Below, piece after piece: positions 30,688 through 42,914 of a stretch of DNA of 64,000 nucleotides. The notes beneath the pieces are model-generated. The model searched no databases, had not been told where the DNA came from, and saw only the letters and a list, made by a program, of their open reading frames with translations. Source of the stretch: Xenopus tropicalis (lineage: Eukaryota; Chordata; Amphibia; Anura; Pipidae); NCBI RefSeq assembly GCF_000004195.4, contig NC_030677.2, positions 197,631,372 through 197,695,371 on the forward strand. The letters run 5' to 3'. Position numbers and translations under genes: made by a program. How positions within the stretch are numbered: position 1 is the first letter of the stretch; each line of letters starts with the position of its first letter.

Positions 30688-33165
30688 CTGTCAGGAGAAA
30701 AGAAACCCAATGAATTCTGGAAGTCAAAATGTATATAGTAACACAGAGCAGGACTCCAACAACACATTAAGACAGATCTTTCAATTATACATAATTATTA
30801 TTTTCAATAAAAGCCTATTTCATCATTTCAAGGGCTGCTTTAAGAGAAGGAAGAAGAAAGAGTAATATATTTCTTAGAACACACCCACAGGGGCAATTTG
30901 TGATTCTCCACTGGAGATAAAACTAGAATGAATTACTTTTGTTTTAGTGCAAAATGAAAGTTATAGAATTTTTATGGGAAAATGCATTATTTTGTGGAAA
31001 AGGCCCATCTCCCGTCAATATCTGATTATTTAAAATCATCAGGATAAAGACAAGAACCACACCCGTTATCATTTCTATTTGTAAGAAGAGCCGAGGCTCT
31101 TCCCCTTAATTTCCATTAGGACTGTTACAAGATATTCTTAAATTGAGGCAAATTGTGAAAAGTTTTACCTATGCGGCCTTATCATTAATTCTCACAAGCA
31201 ACCCTCTGGCAATCTTTAGCCTGTTTGGCCACAAACACGCTGGGTCAATTCGGGATGATCCCATTAGAGAAAGACAAGCTGGGAGATGAGCAAATCAGCA
31301 CACTGATGCGGCCTTTACCACATGCAGTTTTCTACCCCACCCAATATCTGACAGGCTTTTGGGATGACCCCAAATACCAGCCAATAAGCTGTTGACTGGG
31401 TCTGGAAGGGCCAGTTTGGTAGCTTGTAGCCCATGTATGGATAACCTAACTTTTATAAAAGAAGAAACTTTTTGCATCTCACACAACAGATCTTATACCA
31501 GCCCTCAACTATTCGCTATAAAACGTGAATGTGAATATACTTGAGAATATTCTTAAGAACCACGAACAGTCTGTATTTATGATAGAAAAAATCTACGAAA
31601 GGTTGCCGGAAAAAACTTGGCTAGTAAAAGCTGGTGAGGTTCAATAGAAGTCGATGGGAATTGTCTTTAACAACTTTATTTTCCCAGTTTTTCATTGAAA
31701 ATTAATGGAAAAAATTTGATTCTTGTCAGCATTAAACGCGCACAGGAATATTCTACTGTGATTTTTTCTTAAGCTAGGATTTATTTTTTTCACTAATTCA
31801 GATTTTGATAAACCTACTGTACTTGTAGGATCTTTGTTCTGCAAGCACAATAATTACTCTAACTTTTTAAAATGTCAGCCAATCAGTTTCCCCCAGAACA
31901 AGGTTACTTCACTATACATCATTCAGGCATAAATAAACTGTGACCGTGTATCTTTCCTTTCTTAGCAGAAGCAACATAACTTTCCCATCGTCTGTATGGG
32001 ATTGTTGGCCAAAGCTGCATTTTGGAGTGCTCGTCTGCATGAAGGAGCCTCGCCCTGCCCCATCTCTACAGGGCTTGGCTGGCTACAATATAAATTGTTT
32101 GCCGCAGGAGAGTTGACACCATTTAAAACAAGATGAAGGTACATGGGTGAGAATGTTTAGGACACCATTAGAGCTAACAGCCCACATGTTTTCAATAAGT
32201 AAAGCGGACCGCATAATGCAAAAAAAAAAAAAAGCCCCCATAAAACATGTGTACAATGCTGGGTTTGGTAAAGGTCTAAGCAAAAAAGTTGGCAAACGTG
32301 ACAATTATCTAAAGACTAACAGGCCTAGTTCCAAGCAAAATAATAATAAACAGTTTATAAACATGTTAAGTATTTAGGAAATAATGTTTTATTATTACAT
32401 TTTTATTATCTTTTGAAATGATTTCTAATGCTACCCATAAATAATGTACAATATACAAGCAGTTCTTGTGTTTGGAGGAATATTGATGAGACCACAGTGA
32501 GCAGACCATTGCTGTAAATATAGCTACATTCCCCCCACCCCAGGTACCATGTCTACTGCATTATGTTATGTGCCCCTGAACTTTGTTATTTACATGCCAG
32601 CGCATCCATCACAGCTCCTAGACTCTATTCCAGGGTGAATTCATTGAAAGAATTGTGCGCAGAAAGTCATTCATCTCTCGGCTTAGCAATTATCACTAAT
32701 AGTGTTTTCCTTTCAGAACCCCATTAAATCATTACACTGCTAAATGTTTAGTTGTTTTCTTTATTTTTTGCTGAATAAATTGAAATAGACCAAAGCAGAA
32801 CTGAGAAATATTGACACATTTCTCACAAATTATGTTGAGGCCATACAAACCAGGCTCACACACAAAGCAAAGATTGCACTTTATATGCTGCACCTGGAAA
32901 ATACAATACACCAAAAACAACCACACATTCACATTAGATACCCGGTGCATTTCACACAGGGGCCAAACTGGCATATTTACATTAATATTACTGATGTGGA
33001 CCTTAACCATTTGGTAAAAATTAATGAGAACAATGCTCAAAGGCCTATAGAAATACAGCCATTTTCTTAAATACAGTGGCTAACTGCACCAATGACTACG
33101 TGCCGGCCTCTTGTCATGCCCAACAGTCTTTAGTTATGCTCAAAGGGTCACAGAGCATTCAGCTT
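30688..33165. other. No exon found upstream of the first visible WDR70 exon
   Basis: I searched both strands for the WDR70 blade that precedes TVRTWDV (WHPK, TCSND) and found none. An A13 run lies near 32220-32232. Positions 31560-31750 (GAAGTCGATGGGAATTGTC) may be a degraded repeat. Most of the rest looks single-copy. Confidence 0.5.
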
Positions 33166-33169
33166 AGTT

Positions 33170-33315
33170 CAGGGATCCCCAATCTTTTTTTACTTATGAG
33201 CCACACTCAGATATAAAATGTATTGGTGAGCTACACAATAAAGAAAGAAGTTATTTAGGGATGCTAAATACAGCCTGCAATTAGTTATTTGGCAGCCACA
33301 TGTGGACTGGGACTC
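33170..33315 (-). mobile_element. hAT-type element, truncated
   Basis: Starts CAGGGATCCCCAATC, continues with the reversed order of the 5559-5865 family (TGAGCCACACTCAG), and breaks off after GCCACATGTGGACTGG, directly before a second copy. Confidence 0.8.
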
Positions 33316-33329
33316 CCCAACATCTAGAA

Positions 33330-33640
33330 CAGGGATCCCCAACATTTTTTACTTGTGAGCCACACCTTTGCCACACATGCAAAAGGTGTTGGAGAGCCAC
33401 ACAAGCATGAAAATAGTTCCTTGGGAATGCCAAATAAGTACTGTGAGGCTATTTGGTAGCCCCATATGGACTGCTGGCCTGCAGGAAGCTCTGCTTGTAG
33501 TAAAACTGTGTCCTGGGCTTTCAAAACTTGCCAACAAGTCAGAAATGTAAAAATGGGCACCTGCTTTGAGGCCACTGGGAGCAACATCAAAGGGTGTGGT
33601 GAGCATAGGCTCATTGTCATAGTCATTGGTTGGTGATCAT
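33330..33640 (-). mobile_element. hAT-type element, second copy in tandem
   Basis: CAGGGATCCCCAACATTTTT to TTGGTTGGTGATCAT. It contains TTGAGGCCACTGGGAGCAAC and ATCAAAGGGTGTGGTGAGCA, the complement of the segment expanded at 24971-25161, in a single copy. Flanking 8-mers do not match exactly. Confidence 0.85.
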
Positions 33641-33769
33641 AGGCTTATTTGTAGGATATGTAATGTTATTTCGGCAGCTCTGTGGTTGTAGACCTTTAAG
33701 GATGACATCTGAAATGGGGTGCCAGAGTGCATCCAGGTTTGTGTTTTGGTAAAAAAATATTTTAAGCAA

Positions 33770-33990
33770 TAATGTATGTATGTATAACTTTATTTATAAG
33801 CGCCACAAGGGTACGCAGCGCTGTACAATCTTACAATATACACAATTACACACAGGGAGGACAAGTGTTATAATAAATACAATAAATATATATAAATACA
33901 CAGGGAATAAGTGCCATGTGGTATGAGACACAGTAGGAAGGAGGTCCCTGCCCCGTAGAGCTTACAGTCTAAGTGGTTGGGTAACATACA
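33770..33990 (-). mobile_element. LINE 3' end (CR1/L2 type)
   Basis: Same words as 26146-26362: GTATGTATAACTTTATTTAT, GCGCCACAAGGGTACGCAGC, GAAGGAGGTCCCTGCCCCGT, then CTTACAGTCTAAGTGG. Confidence 0.8.
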
Positions 33991-35627
33991 GGCACAAATT
34001 GGAAGGTAAGAGGCACCAGATAATCATGTGTTTTTCTCAATAAAGTTGGAAAACATTTGGTGGTTTTGGTCCTTTATTATAAAATGAGGGAACTAGAGAT
34101 GGAGAAGATGTGCAACTAAATAAATACAGGGAATGTAGATGTTAGTGTTATTTTCCAGTAAACCCTCACAAAAAGATATTCCTAGTGGACACAAAGACAT
34201 CAACTACAGGCGTGGGAAAGGTTTTTCACATTGAGAACATGTGGTCATACTGTCCAGTCTGAAAGGCATTATACATACTAGATGTCTTTTAGCAAAGGAA
34301 AAAATACAGACGTTATAACAGCATTTGCACTTGCTTCATCCATGGTCCAATCTTGGTTTTATTTTTGAATCAAGAAGGATTTCTTTAAATCAGGATCAAC
34401 ATATGTCTGTGTGTCTATCTTTGAATTAACTAGTACTTTATCATACAGGGCTACCAAAGTGTAAGCAGAGGCTATTGACATAGGTTGGTCCACAGCTGCC
34501 AATGAAATGTAAAGCTTTGATAAATTTCAAACAAAATATAAGGTTGTGTTGCCTTCAGACATAATTGTTCAATAAATGAAAGTCAAAGAATGAGGGACTT
34601 GCATGGAAGCTGTTCTGGTTCAAGAAACAACAGACAATTCTCATCTTGAGAGCTCAGCATTGAAAGCTATGTAGGAATAGTAGACTCATCTGGCTGCCAT
34701 CATGCTCTCCTAGAAGAGAACTATAGAAACACATTAAATGGATGAGTGCTTTTATTGTATTTAAGGGCTGTATTACAAGCTACATGGAACTACACCTTTA
34801 ACCTACTGGAGAAGCTTCAGCAGGGAGGGGGGCAAAGGCGGCAAATAATCAACTGGATAATCTGAACATATAGTCGAACATCTGCACAACACATTTAGCA
34901 ACTTCATGGCTACCAAGGGAGAGATTCCCAAGCACTTTAAAAAAAAAAAACACTGCAACGAATCAAGCATTCTACAGAAAGGCTCGGAGGAGATCTCCAA
35001 AACCAAATTGGTTTGTGTCCAACAACCAAGCCATTTAATTAATTTCAAGCCACGATAACAGAAAATCATCCCTGCCTAAAGCAGCTCAGTAGCCTGTTGA
35101 GCACTGGTCTGAGTTGAGGCCATGGAATTTCACCAGCTGATTTCTTCTAAACACTAGGTCAGGCCTTCAAATCTCCAATTACCAATAAAATGGTTAGAAA
35201 AAATCTGTAGAACAGTGACATGAAACATGAGTTCAAACTTAATGAGCATTTAAAAATAAACATGAGTTATTGTACTGTACAACAAGCAGCAGGTGCAAAA
35301 TCCTTTTGAAAACAGAGATGTAATCTGGTCATTTACAAGCCACAGGACAAATCACTGTTAAATGATTAAAAAAGGAGATATCACTATTGAAACTGGAGAA
35401 AACAGGTGGACTTTTGACTCAAGTCAGTCGGAATTTGTACAATATGGCGACATGGCATGGCAAAACTGCACTGATTTTGTTAGGCTGCCAAGTAGAGGGC
35501 CATTAGGGTTTGGTTCTCGGTTGACCTGGCACGATAACCAATGAAGGCCAACAGAAGGCCTAATTTCTCATTTCTGGAGTATCAAAATAAGCCTTTGGTT
35601 GGCCTAATGGCACATCAGGAGGCTCAC
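33991..35627. other. No gene; possible repeat at 35440-35625
   Basis: Positions 35470-35610 (TTGGTTCTCGGTTGACCTGG, CCTTTGGTTGGCCTAATGGC) read like a frog repeat although no second copy is in the window. An A12 run is at 34939-34950. No coding signal. Confidence 0.45.
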
Positions 35628-36129
35628 ACATGTGTCAGGACCTGCCTGTGCTCGAACTCTAGACTATATGTTAGGCAGGTTCTGCATTACCTTGCTGAGC
35701 CACTGGAGAACTTGGGCATTCAGCCCTAAAAATATTGTTAATCCCTCTTCACTTCTTTGTTCATACTCACCTCCTCCTCCCTTAGTAAGCCCAGGTGGTT
35801 GCAATCTGACAATTAACGGGCTTTATAAGGCTGTTACCCCTGGTTGCTTGATCATTAAGCCTTATTCTGTTATCCAGTGCCTGTACCTGCCTGATTCCTG
35901 TCCGTGTTCCTGCCCGTGTTCCTGCCCGGTTCCGTGTGCCATACCCTGTTCCTCTGCTCCAGACCACTGTTGGATCTCCTGGTATCGACCTTGGCCTGTT
36001 TATTTGACTTCTCCCTGTCTTCAGCCTGCCCCTGACCACTGTCTGTTATTTGGACCCTCCTTGCTTGCTGCCAGTCCAGACCCTCTGCCTGCTATACGGA
36101 CTTGTATTGTTTGCTGCCTGCCTCTGACC

Positions 36130-36398
36130 CAGGGGCGGGCCGAGGTTGCCTGGGGTGCCCGGTCGGCCACCTCGCCTCTGCACCTGCGCTATCGCATCGC
36201 ACATCAAGCCCCCCCCCGTGTGTTGGCGCGCATGGGGGGGTGAGATGCGAACTGATAGTTCATTACCCCCAATGAATGGGCAATGAAACCAGAGCACAGC
36301 ACAGACTAGGGGTAGGCAGGAGAGGCTCCTGTCTGGCGCCCCCCAATCATTATGCCCTAGGCAGCTGCCTCTTCTGCCTACCCCTAGTTTCAGCCCTG
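36130..36398 (+). mobile_element. hAT MITE nested in the solo LTR
   Basis: Starts CAGGGGCGGGCCGAGG and ends TTTCAGCCCTG (complement CAGGGCTGAAAC). The 8-bp duplication CTCTGACC is exact at 36122-36129 and 36399-36406. Its right part (CTGCCTCTTCTGCCTACCCC) recurs at 61395-61500. Confidence 0.95.
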
Positions 36399-36459
36399 CT
36401 CTGACCACTGGCCTGTTGTAAGGACTTTCTTATTGCTCACTTCTCATTTCAATCCTCAT

Positions 36460-36465
36460 AATAAA
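36460..36465 (+). promoter_or_regulatory. LTR poly(A) signal AATAAA
   Basis: Located 18 bp before the LTR 3' end, the usual place for the R-U5 processing signal. Confidence 0.6.
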
Positions 36466-36488
36466 TCATGTTTCAGCATCACAACATG

Positions 36489-37433
36489 TTTCCTGCTGAT
36501 CAACAAGTGAAGTACCCACTCTATCATCTGCATCGGCATATAAACTCCTACCTGCCAGCCACCCACCTGTGGCTGCACCTGACACACATAGACAGACAAG
36601 GGTGGAACTATCACAGAGCAGAACCCATATCAGAGTCTGCCAGTGGAACTGTGGACTGATGATCAACGAGTTGGGCTGAAGGTGACTGAACTCTATAAAA
36701 CATTTGTTCTGTGGAAATCAGCTAAAAATGTGGATTTTAAAGATTTTATATTTTGAAAGCCATAGAAAGTACCTATTAAACATTAATGAACAACAAATAC
36801 AGTCATTTATTTACAAACATTGTGACCTTTAATGTCTTTACCTCTTCGACCTGTATTTGTTCTAAAAACCCATTAGTTCATAATGTTTGCGTGGAATAAA
36901 ATATTAGGTGTTTCGCTTTCTAAGAATATGCAGTTAAAAGACAATTTCGGTAAATATTTAAAACTTTTAGTTGGCTGTATATATATCTAGTATTAACTGC
37001 CATTCTGTTGTTATCTCGCGTTTACGATACATGAAAGGTTTTTAGGCAGAGATCCCCCCTATTGCTCAGGTATTGTGTAATGTTTAATGTGATTTTCTAA
37101 AAAGATTAACTGTCTTGTTCTAAACAGCAGGACTCGGTATGACAGCTAGCAGATAGAAAATTACTTAGCTGACACTTAGACGAGCCAAACATTTTATTTT
37201 GCCTTTGCATGTTTTAAAAATTAAGCAGATATACTGAAACACTCAGTTAAGTGTTTAAAAGTATACTATAATAATAAGACAGCTTTGGACGTGAGGTCAT
37301 GCTTTGGACATGAGGTCTCATTTATGTCCACAAGCACAGTGGCCAACTGTAATATTTCCCCGCAGTAACTGGCACACACAACCACTTTCATTAAAAGGTA
37401 CTTGCATCAAAATGTGCTCTTTGCATTTCCATA
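36489..37433. other. No feature recognised
   Basis: AT-rich and single-copy in appearance. Confidence 0.45.
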
Positions 37434-37435
37434 TA

Positions 37436-38165
37436 CAGGTAAGGGATCCCTTATCCGGAAACCCAATATCCAGAAAGCTCCAAATTACATAAAGTCATAA
37501 AATTGATTTTCTTTTTCCCTGTAAACAGTGTTTATTATTTGATCCCAACTAAGATATAATTACCCCTTATTGGGGACAGAACAGCCCTATTGGGTTTATT
37601 TCATGGTTAAATGATTCCCTTTTCTCTGTAATAATAAAACAGTAGCTGTACTTGGTCCCAACTAAGATATAATTACCCCTTATTGGGGCAGAACAACCCT
37701 ATTGGGTTTATCTCATGGTTAAATGATTCCCTTTTCTCTGTAATAATAAAACAGTACCTGTACTTGATCCCAACTAAGATATAATTACCCCTTATTGGGG
37801 GCAGAACAGCCCTATTGGGTTTATTTCATGTTTAAATGATTCCCTTTTCTCTGTAATAATAAAACAGTACCTGTACTTGATCCCAACTAAGATATAATTA
37901 CCCCTTATTGGGGCAGAACAGCCCTATTGGGTTTATTTAATGGTTAAATGAATCTCTTTTCTCTGTAATAATAAAACAGTACCTGTACTTGATCCCAACT
38001 AAGATATAATTAATCCTTACTGGATGCAAAATAAACCTATTGGGTTTAATTAATGTTTTATTCATTTTTTAGTAGACTTAAGGTATGAAGATCCAAATTA
38101 TGGAAAGACCCCTTATCCAGAATACCCTTGGTCCCGAGTATTCTGGATAACGGGTCCTATACCTG
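37436..38165 (+). mobile_element. MITE with internal 113-bp tandem array (about 5 units)
   Basis: Left end CAGGTAAGGGATCCCTTATC and right end complement CAGGTATAGGACCCGTTATC, flanked by TA on both sides (37434-37435, 38166-38167), as expected for a Tc1/mariner-type MITE. Unit starts are near 37518 (diverged), 37624, 37736, 37849 and 37961, spaced 112 or 113 bp. Confidence 0.95.
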
Positions 38166-38397
38166 TACTTGCACTTGGTGCCACTCAGTCCTTCCTGCCT
38201 TCCATTTCAATTTGGGCGCTGGAGCACCTACTAACAGGAACAAGAATTATATTATGTCATATTAAGACACACCCTTAAATCCATATGCCTCCTCCTGCCC
38301 TGTGGATAGCACCTTAGGGACCATTTAATGGCTATTTCTACCTACTAGCAAACTCCCAGAACAAGCCTCTGCCAGGTTCACCTACTACAGGCAGCAA

Positions 38398-38770
38398 AGG
38401 GCAGACAGAGCATGGCACACATAGGCAGCATGGGTAAGGCAGAGTATGGCACACACAGGCAGCATAGGACAGAGCATGGCACACACAGGCAGCATAGGGC
38501 AGGCAGAGTATGGTACACACAGGCAGCTAAGGGCTGACAGAGCATGGCACACACAAGCAGCATAGGGCAGGCAGAGTATGGCACACAGAGGCAGCTAAGG
38601 GCACGCAGAGTATGGCACACACAGGCAACATAGGGAAGGCAGAGTATGGCACACACAGGCAACATAGGGCAGGCAGAGTATGGCATACACAGGCAGAGTA
38701 TGGCACATACAGGCAGCATAGGGCAGGTAGATTATGGCACACACAGGCAGCATAGGGCAGGCAGAGTACT
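38398..38770. repeat. Minisatellite of about 34 bp, about 11 imperfect units
   Basis: TGGCACAC-type words (GAGTATGGCACACACAGGCA) recur at 38413, 38447, 38477, 38511, 38544, 38579, 38612, 38647, 38681, 38701 and 38735. Most intervals are 33-35 bp, with one of 30 and one of 20. The minus strand stays open over several frames and gives a false Cys-rich repetitive protein. Confidence 0.95.
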
Positions 38771-39031
38771 GTCCCTACGCTGTAGCTCAGCTCACCTATC
38801 AATTGGCTTCTTATTGCCAGTGATAAGAAACATATTTTTCCTGTGACAGTTGCTTTCAGCTGCCATAGACAGCACAATTCCACTCACGTGCAAAGAGAGG
38901 ATTTGTGGGGAAAGGTAAATGCAGCAACTGAAAAAAAATCTGGACAGCGCTCAACCAGCCCATTTCTTAAGGCTGATATCATTGCGTCGTTGGGAGGTTA
39001 TGTGACTGTGCCCAGGGCAGTCATGAGGCGG

Positions 39032-39104
39032 ACCCTGGTGGAGTGCATCGAACCCTAACCCCGTCGTCACATGGTGGTCCCCCTAACCACTAGGCTATCC
39101 TTCC
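39032..39104 (-). repeat. tRNA-derived sequence (SINE head or tRNA pseudogene)
   Basis: On the minus strand an A-box-like TAGCCTAGTGGTTAGGG (39081-39097) is followed by a B-box-like GGTTCGATGCACTCC (39040-39054), close to TRGCNNAGYNGG and GGTTCGANTCC. The sequence between them does not give a normal cloverleaf, so this is not a functional tRNA gene. It could be the promoter head of a tRNA-derived SINE. Confidence 0.6.
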
Positions 39105-40231
39105 TCCTCCCACTTATGGAGTGTTTTTTATTTGCTACATAGTGTCAGTTGGGGTATCCTAACTGAGTGACTGAAACATTCAGGGTTAAAGCCTGAGGGG
39201 GGGGGGGTTTCTTTCTAACCTTAGAACAATAGGCGCAAAAAACCTTATTGACGTTTTATAAACAAGTAAAACATTGATTAAACAAAAAGTTCAATTGATA
39301 TGTTTTATATAAAAAGGTTTTTTCCCTCACATTTGCATTGTTATGCTAGTTTCAGCTTAATGAATGAGGCAATAATAACATTTTGAATGAATATATTCAT
39401 TTTTATTTAAAGGAAAAATAAAGCCTCCCAGGCAAAATTTTAGTTTTAGCAGCAGTGCCCCTTCTTTAAAGGGGACATATACCATAAATGTTAACAATGC
39501 GCTGAACCTTGTAAAATAATGTAAAATAGAAGTAAATGCTTTTATTTTAATACCTTTGGGTTCAATTATGTCCATAACTGCTTGAAAACTGTGCTCTACC
39601 CAGACCTTTTGCCAGCAAGGAAGGGTTCAGAGAATAGGAAAGATAATGACAAAATGCAGAATTAGCTGAAGCTAAATAAATAAAGGATATTAATAATAAT
39701 AATAATATAATTGCCAGTAAATGGCCTGGTGTATTAGAGGAACATAATAATAAGGCACGTAGATGTTTTATAAATTAAGAAGTAAATATGAGAAAAAAAA
39801 GCTGTGTTGGAAACATTTACTGATAGAACATGATGTTTATACTGACAGGATGGGATTAGGGCATCTCAGCCGTAAAGGTCTGCATTATATCATGGGAATG
39901 TGCAAATAAATAGGGATAATAGATAAAGTGCAATACAAGGTGTGCTGAGACTGAAGGGAGAGAATGTGGGTAGGAAGAGGAAATGTGCTACTCATGTGGG
40001 AATTTGTCCACTTTCTAAATGATGGGAATGCAGAATAAGCAACACAAAATACATATGCACTGTAGAATCCTTTATTAAACCACCCGGGTTTAAGGAATGC
40101 CTTTAATATGAAAGGAAATATATATATTAGAATTAGAATATTAGAAAGGTACGGTTATGGAAAAGTCTGATACCAAAGGTCATTTGAGGTACAACGGGTC
40201 AAATAAAGGTACATTTACAGATCTCCTAGGC
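39105..40231. other. No gene; T2-like end at 39466-39545 and a G-run
   Basis: TTTAAAGGGGACATATACCA at 39466 is a T2-like left end without a matching right end. A G-run sits near 39198-39207, and ATA/AAT repeats near 39690-39710. Confidence 0.45.
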
Positions 40232-40539
40232 CAGGGCTCCCCAACCATTTTTTACCCCTGAGCAACATTTTCATATAAAATAAGTGGGAGAGCAACGCAA
40301 GCATGGAAAAAAGTCCCTCGGGGTGACTAATAACAGCTGTGATTGGTTATTTAGGAGCCCAATGTGAGCTGGCAGACTACAGGAGATTCTGTCTGGCAGT
40401 AGCCATGGTCTTTATGCCTCCAAAACTTGCCTCAAGTCAGAAATTCAAAAATGAAAACCTGCTTTGAGGCCACTGGGGGCAACATCCCAGGGGTTGGTGA
40501 GCAACATGTTGCCCCCAAGTCACTGGTTGGGGACCACTG
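40232..40539 (-). mobile_element. hAT-type element, CAGTGATCCCCAACC family, reversed
   Basis: CAGGGCTCCCCAACC to GGTTGGGGACCACTG. Flanking 8-mers TCCTAGGC and ACTTAGGC agree at 6 of 8 positions, an eroded target duplication. The expanded segment of the 24921 copy is single here (CCCAGGGGTTGGTGAGCAAC). Confidence 0.88.
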
Positions 40540-40639
40540 ACTTAGGCCAACATATAAAAGCATGAGGCTGCTTGGCCTTATGCCTTTATATGGCCACAGA
40601 TCTCCTCAATAACGCTACAAATTTCGGTAGGTGGTACAT

Positions 40640-40855
40640 TATTCACTACAGCTCTCTGGCAGGAGGCCACACATCGAATTAAAATGGCGGGTATAAGGGC
40701 CGTCAGACTGAGGACGACGTCCCCCAAACCGACGGGAAAATTAATCCTGCCCGATTGAGATCTGGCTCATTTTAGGCCAGGTTCCAGTCAGGTAGGCCTG
40801 TCGGGGGTGAAGGACCTGAATCGGCCGCTGAAATCTGCCGTGTATGGCCACTTTA
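40640..40855 (-). mobile_element. AGGTGGCCATACA-type MITE, partial
   Basis: CAGGCCTGTCGGGGG-type and AATCTGCCGTGTATGGCCACTTT words match the family. Left end not preserved. Confidence 0.65.
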
Positions 40856-41416
40856 ACAATCATTTACATTTACAATCATTTATCCATGGAGTTTCCAGCA
40901 AGCAAAATAAACTACAGCATAGTGATTATGAAATAATAGTTTTTATGGGCTTAAGTACAACTACTAAAACAATTGTGTTTTTAGTTCAATTGAAGTGCGT
41001 GCCTTTGATTTTAAATGTGATTCTTCAGCTAAAAGGCATGTCAGAAAAAAAATAATATAGGGATGTTCAGTGCCAATACCTTTGTGTATTTTCCAGGTGT
41101 TGAAGATGGGCAGCAAATGGCAGAAGGATTCCTGTCAACTATTTTGCAGTAATGTGGCTATGGCACACACACCACCTAGTCTAGTGGCAATCACCCATGT
41201 CGGATTAGTCTCAATGCACCATTTCAACCTTTTTTATGCATTCTAGAATTGACTCTGTCCCCATGGGTAGAGTATTATAAGGCTCAATGAGACAAATTTT
41301 CCTAGTGCATTGCTTATGGCTATTCAGCTTTATTCTCAATGACTTTGGAGCTAAGATGTCTAGGACAGCAAGCAGCTCACTTAGGCTGGCTATTGCAAGT
41401 AAAAACCAAAGAGACT
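40856..41416. other. No feature recognised
   Basis: AT-rich. Nothing supported. Confidence 0.45.
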
Positions 41417-41640
41417 AAAGGTGGCCATAAATGGGCAGATTTTAGCTCCCAATTCAAGCCTTTTAGACCTATTCAGCAGCCTATCTGCCTGTATATCTGC
41501 CCCTCAATGGGCCTCCCTGATCCATATCTGGCTGAAAATTGGGCAGGTGTTGATCAGGCAGGTTTGATTTTCCTGTCAGATCAATGAAGTCGATGCGGTC
41601 CTCAGTCTGTCGTTGTAATTCAATTGGTTGACGGAAACAT
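41417..41640 (+). mobile_element. AGGTGGCCATACA-type MITE, right half missing
   Basis: CTAAAGGTGGCCATAAATGG at the left, then TTGGGCAGGTGTTGATCAGG and GTCGATGCGGTCCTC; stops after TTCAATTGGTTGACGG. Confidence 0.8.
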
Positions 41641-42914
41641 CCACCTGCAATGGCAGACCCATTTTAAACCATTCTGAAAGCTCTAGAACACAACATCTAA
41701 ACTTTTTTTTTGCTCTCCCATTTTGTAACTATGGGTTATCTTCTACCATGATTGTTGGTCCAGGATGGTTCACCTGCACACACATCTACATTGTTAAACA
41801 CAGATATTTCCTTATTGCTTTCCTCATTACAGGCCAAATAGATGTGAAAAAAAGTTGTTTTTGTTTTATTTTTTCCAAAAAAAAAATTAAGCTCAAGTGC
41901 CAAAGGAGGCCCACCAATGATATTTGCCCTGGATCATTGGCATCTTAAATTGACCTTTATCCTGAGCAAGCCACCAAGGCACAAGTAAGAACTGCTCTGC
42001 AGTGCGGTGGCTAAGAATAAGGTTGAGCCACTAACTACACTATCATATGCCAGAAGCAGTTACCCCGCCCTTTACATTTTAGCCAGGCATATTGTCTCCC
42101 TTCTAGCCCCAATGGGATTTTTTTCAGTATATAGATAGGTTTGGGGGTTGCATGGCAGGATAATTTTTCCTCGCTGGAGCTTTGCAGAAGTTCCACCACC
42201 AGAAAGTGAAGTGAATTATAAGGATGGCTTTTATTTATTTAAAAGAACAAGAAATTAGTAGCTAAAGCAAAATATGAAGAAAGCGTGTTTGGGATTTATA
42301 AAACAGACCAGCTGAGCTCTGCTTCGGAACATGGCTAAACAACTTGGGTGGCAAAACATGACTTAGATGAAAACTTTATGGCCAGCAAAACAAATGGCTA
42401 GTCAAAGTGGCAAGTATTCCTGGCAGGTTTTTACAATGCTCTTCCTAAAGAAGGAATAATGAGCTAATGTCATAAGGAATAAAAGGCTCTGTGATTAATG
42501 CCAGTGACTGTAGTAATTGGTATTATCTGCCCTGTCTTTGAAAGGCCCTTAAATAATACACAGACATATCTGGTGTCTCTTTAATGGGCAAATGCAGATC
42601 ACCCCAAACAACAGATGCTCAGTATTCATCTGCTCATCACAAAAACTGGACTTTTTTTGTTCAGAGAAATCTGCAGACAAGCACACACCACAAAAGAAAC
42701 CACCTTTACTACCAATAAAACATTTCCAATTCTGCACGTAGGCGCAGACCGCAGAACACGCAGCAGGCCAGAACTTCTGCACTCATTCTCTCTAGTCGAC
42801 TGAAACTGAAATGCAAAGATGCAAATTGGTTTAATTCTTCTAAATAATATTACCTGTTTAGAATTCCCAATAGAAATAAAAAAAATATGTTGGTACATTA
42901 TGATAAAAGTGGGA
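41641..42914. other. No feature recognised
   Basis: A- and T-runs near 41705 and 41873. No gene or repeat supported. Confidence 0.45.

Larger units (their letters stand above)
35633..36483 (+). mobile_element. Solo LTR (Ty3/Gypsy-like), interrupted
   Basis: Starts TGTCAGGACCTGCC and ends CAGCATCACA, the TG...CA termini of an LTR. The 5-bp target duplication ACATG is exact at 35628-35632 and 36484-36488. Inside are a TATA-like TTTATAA at 35822-35828 and an AATAAA signal at 36460-36465. Without the inserted hAT MITE and its duplication the LTR is about 570 bp. No internal retroelement sequence remains, so it arose by LTR-LTR recombination. Confidence 0.92.

Noticed and set aside
35632..36243. 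A 203-codon plus-strand frame, the longest in the window
   Set aside because: It runs across the solo LTR and into the nested hAT MITE, so it spans two unrelated insertions; Cys/Pro-rich composition comes from CCTG repeats in the LTR.
38338..38883. Cys-rich repetitive frames of 113-118 codons on the minus strand
   Set aside because: Produced by the 34-bp-type minisatellite; composition follows the DNA repeat.
39032..39104. A functional tRNA gene
   Set aside because: A-box and B-box likeness is present, but acceptor, D-arm and anticodon stems do not form a normal cloverleaf by inspection.
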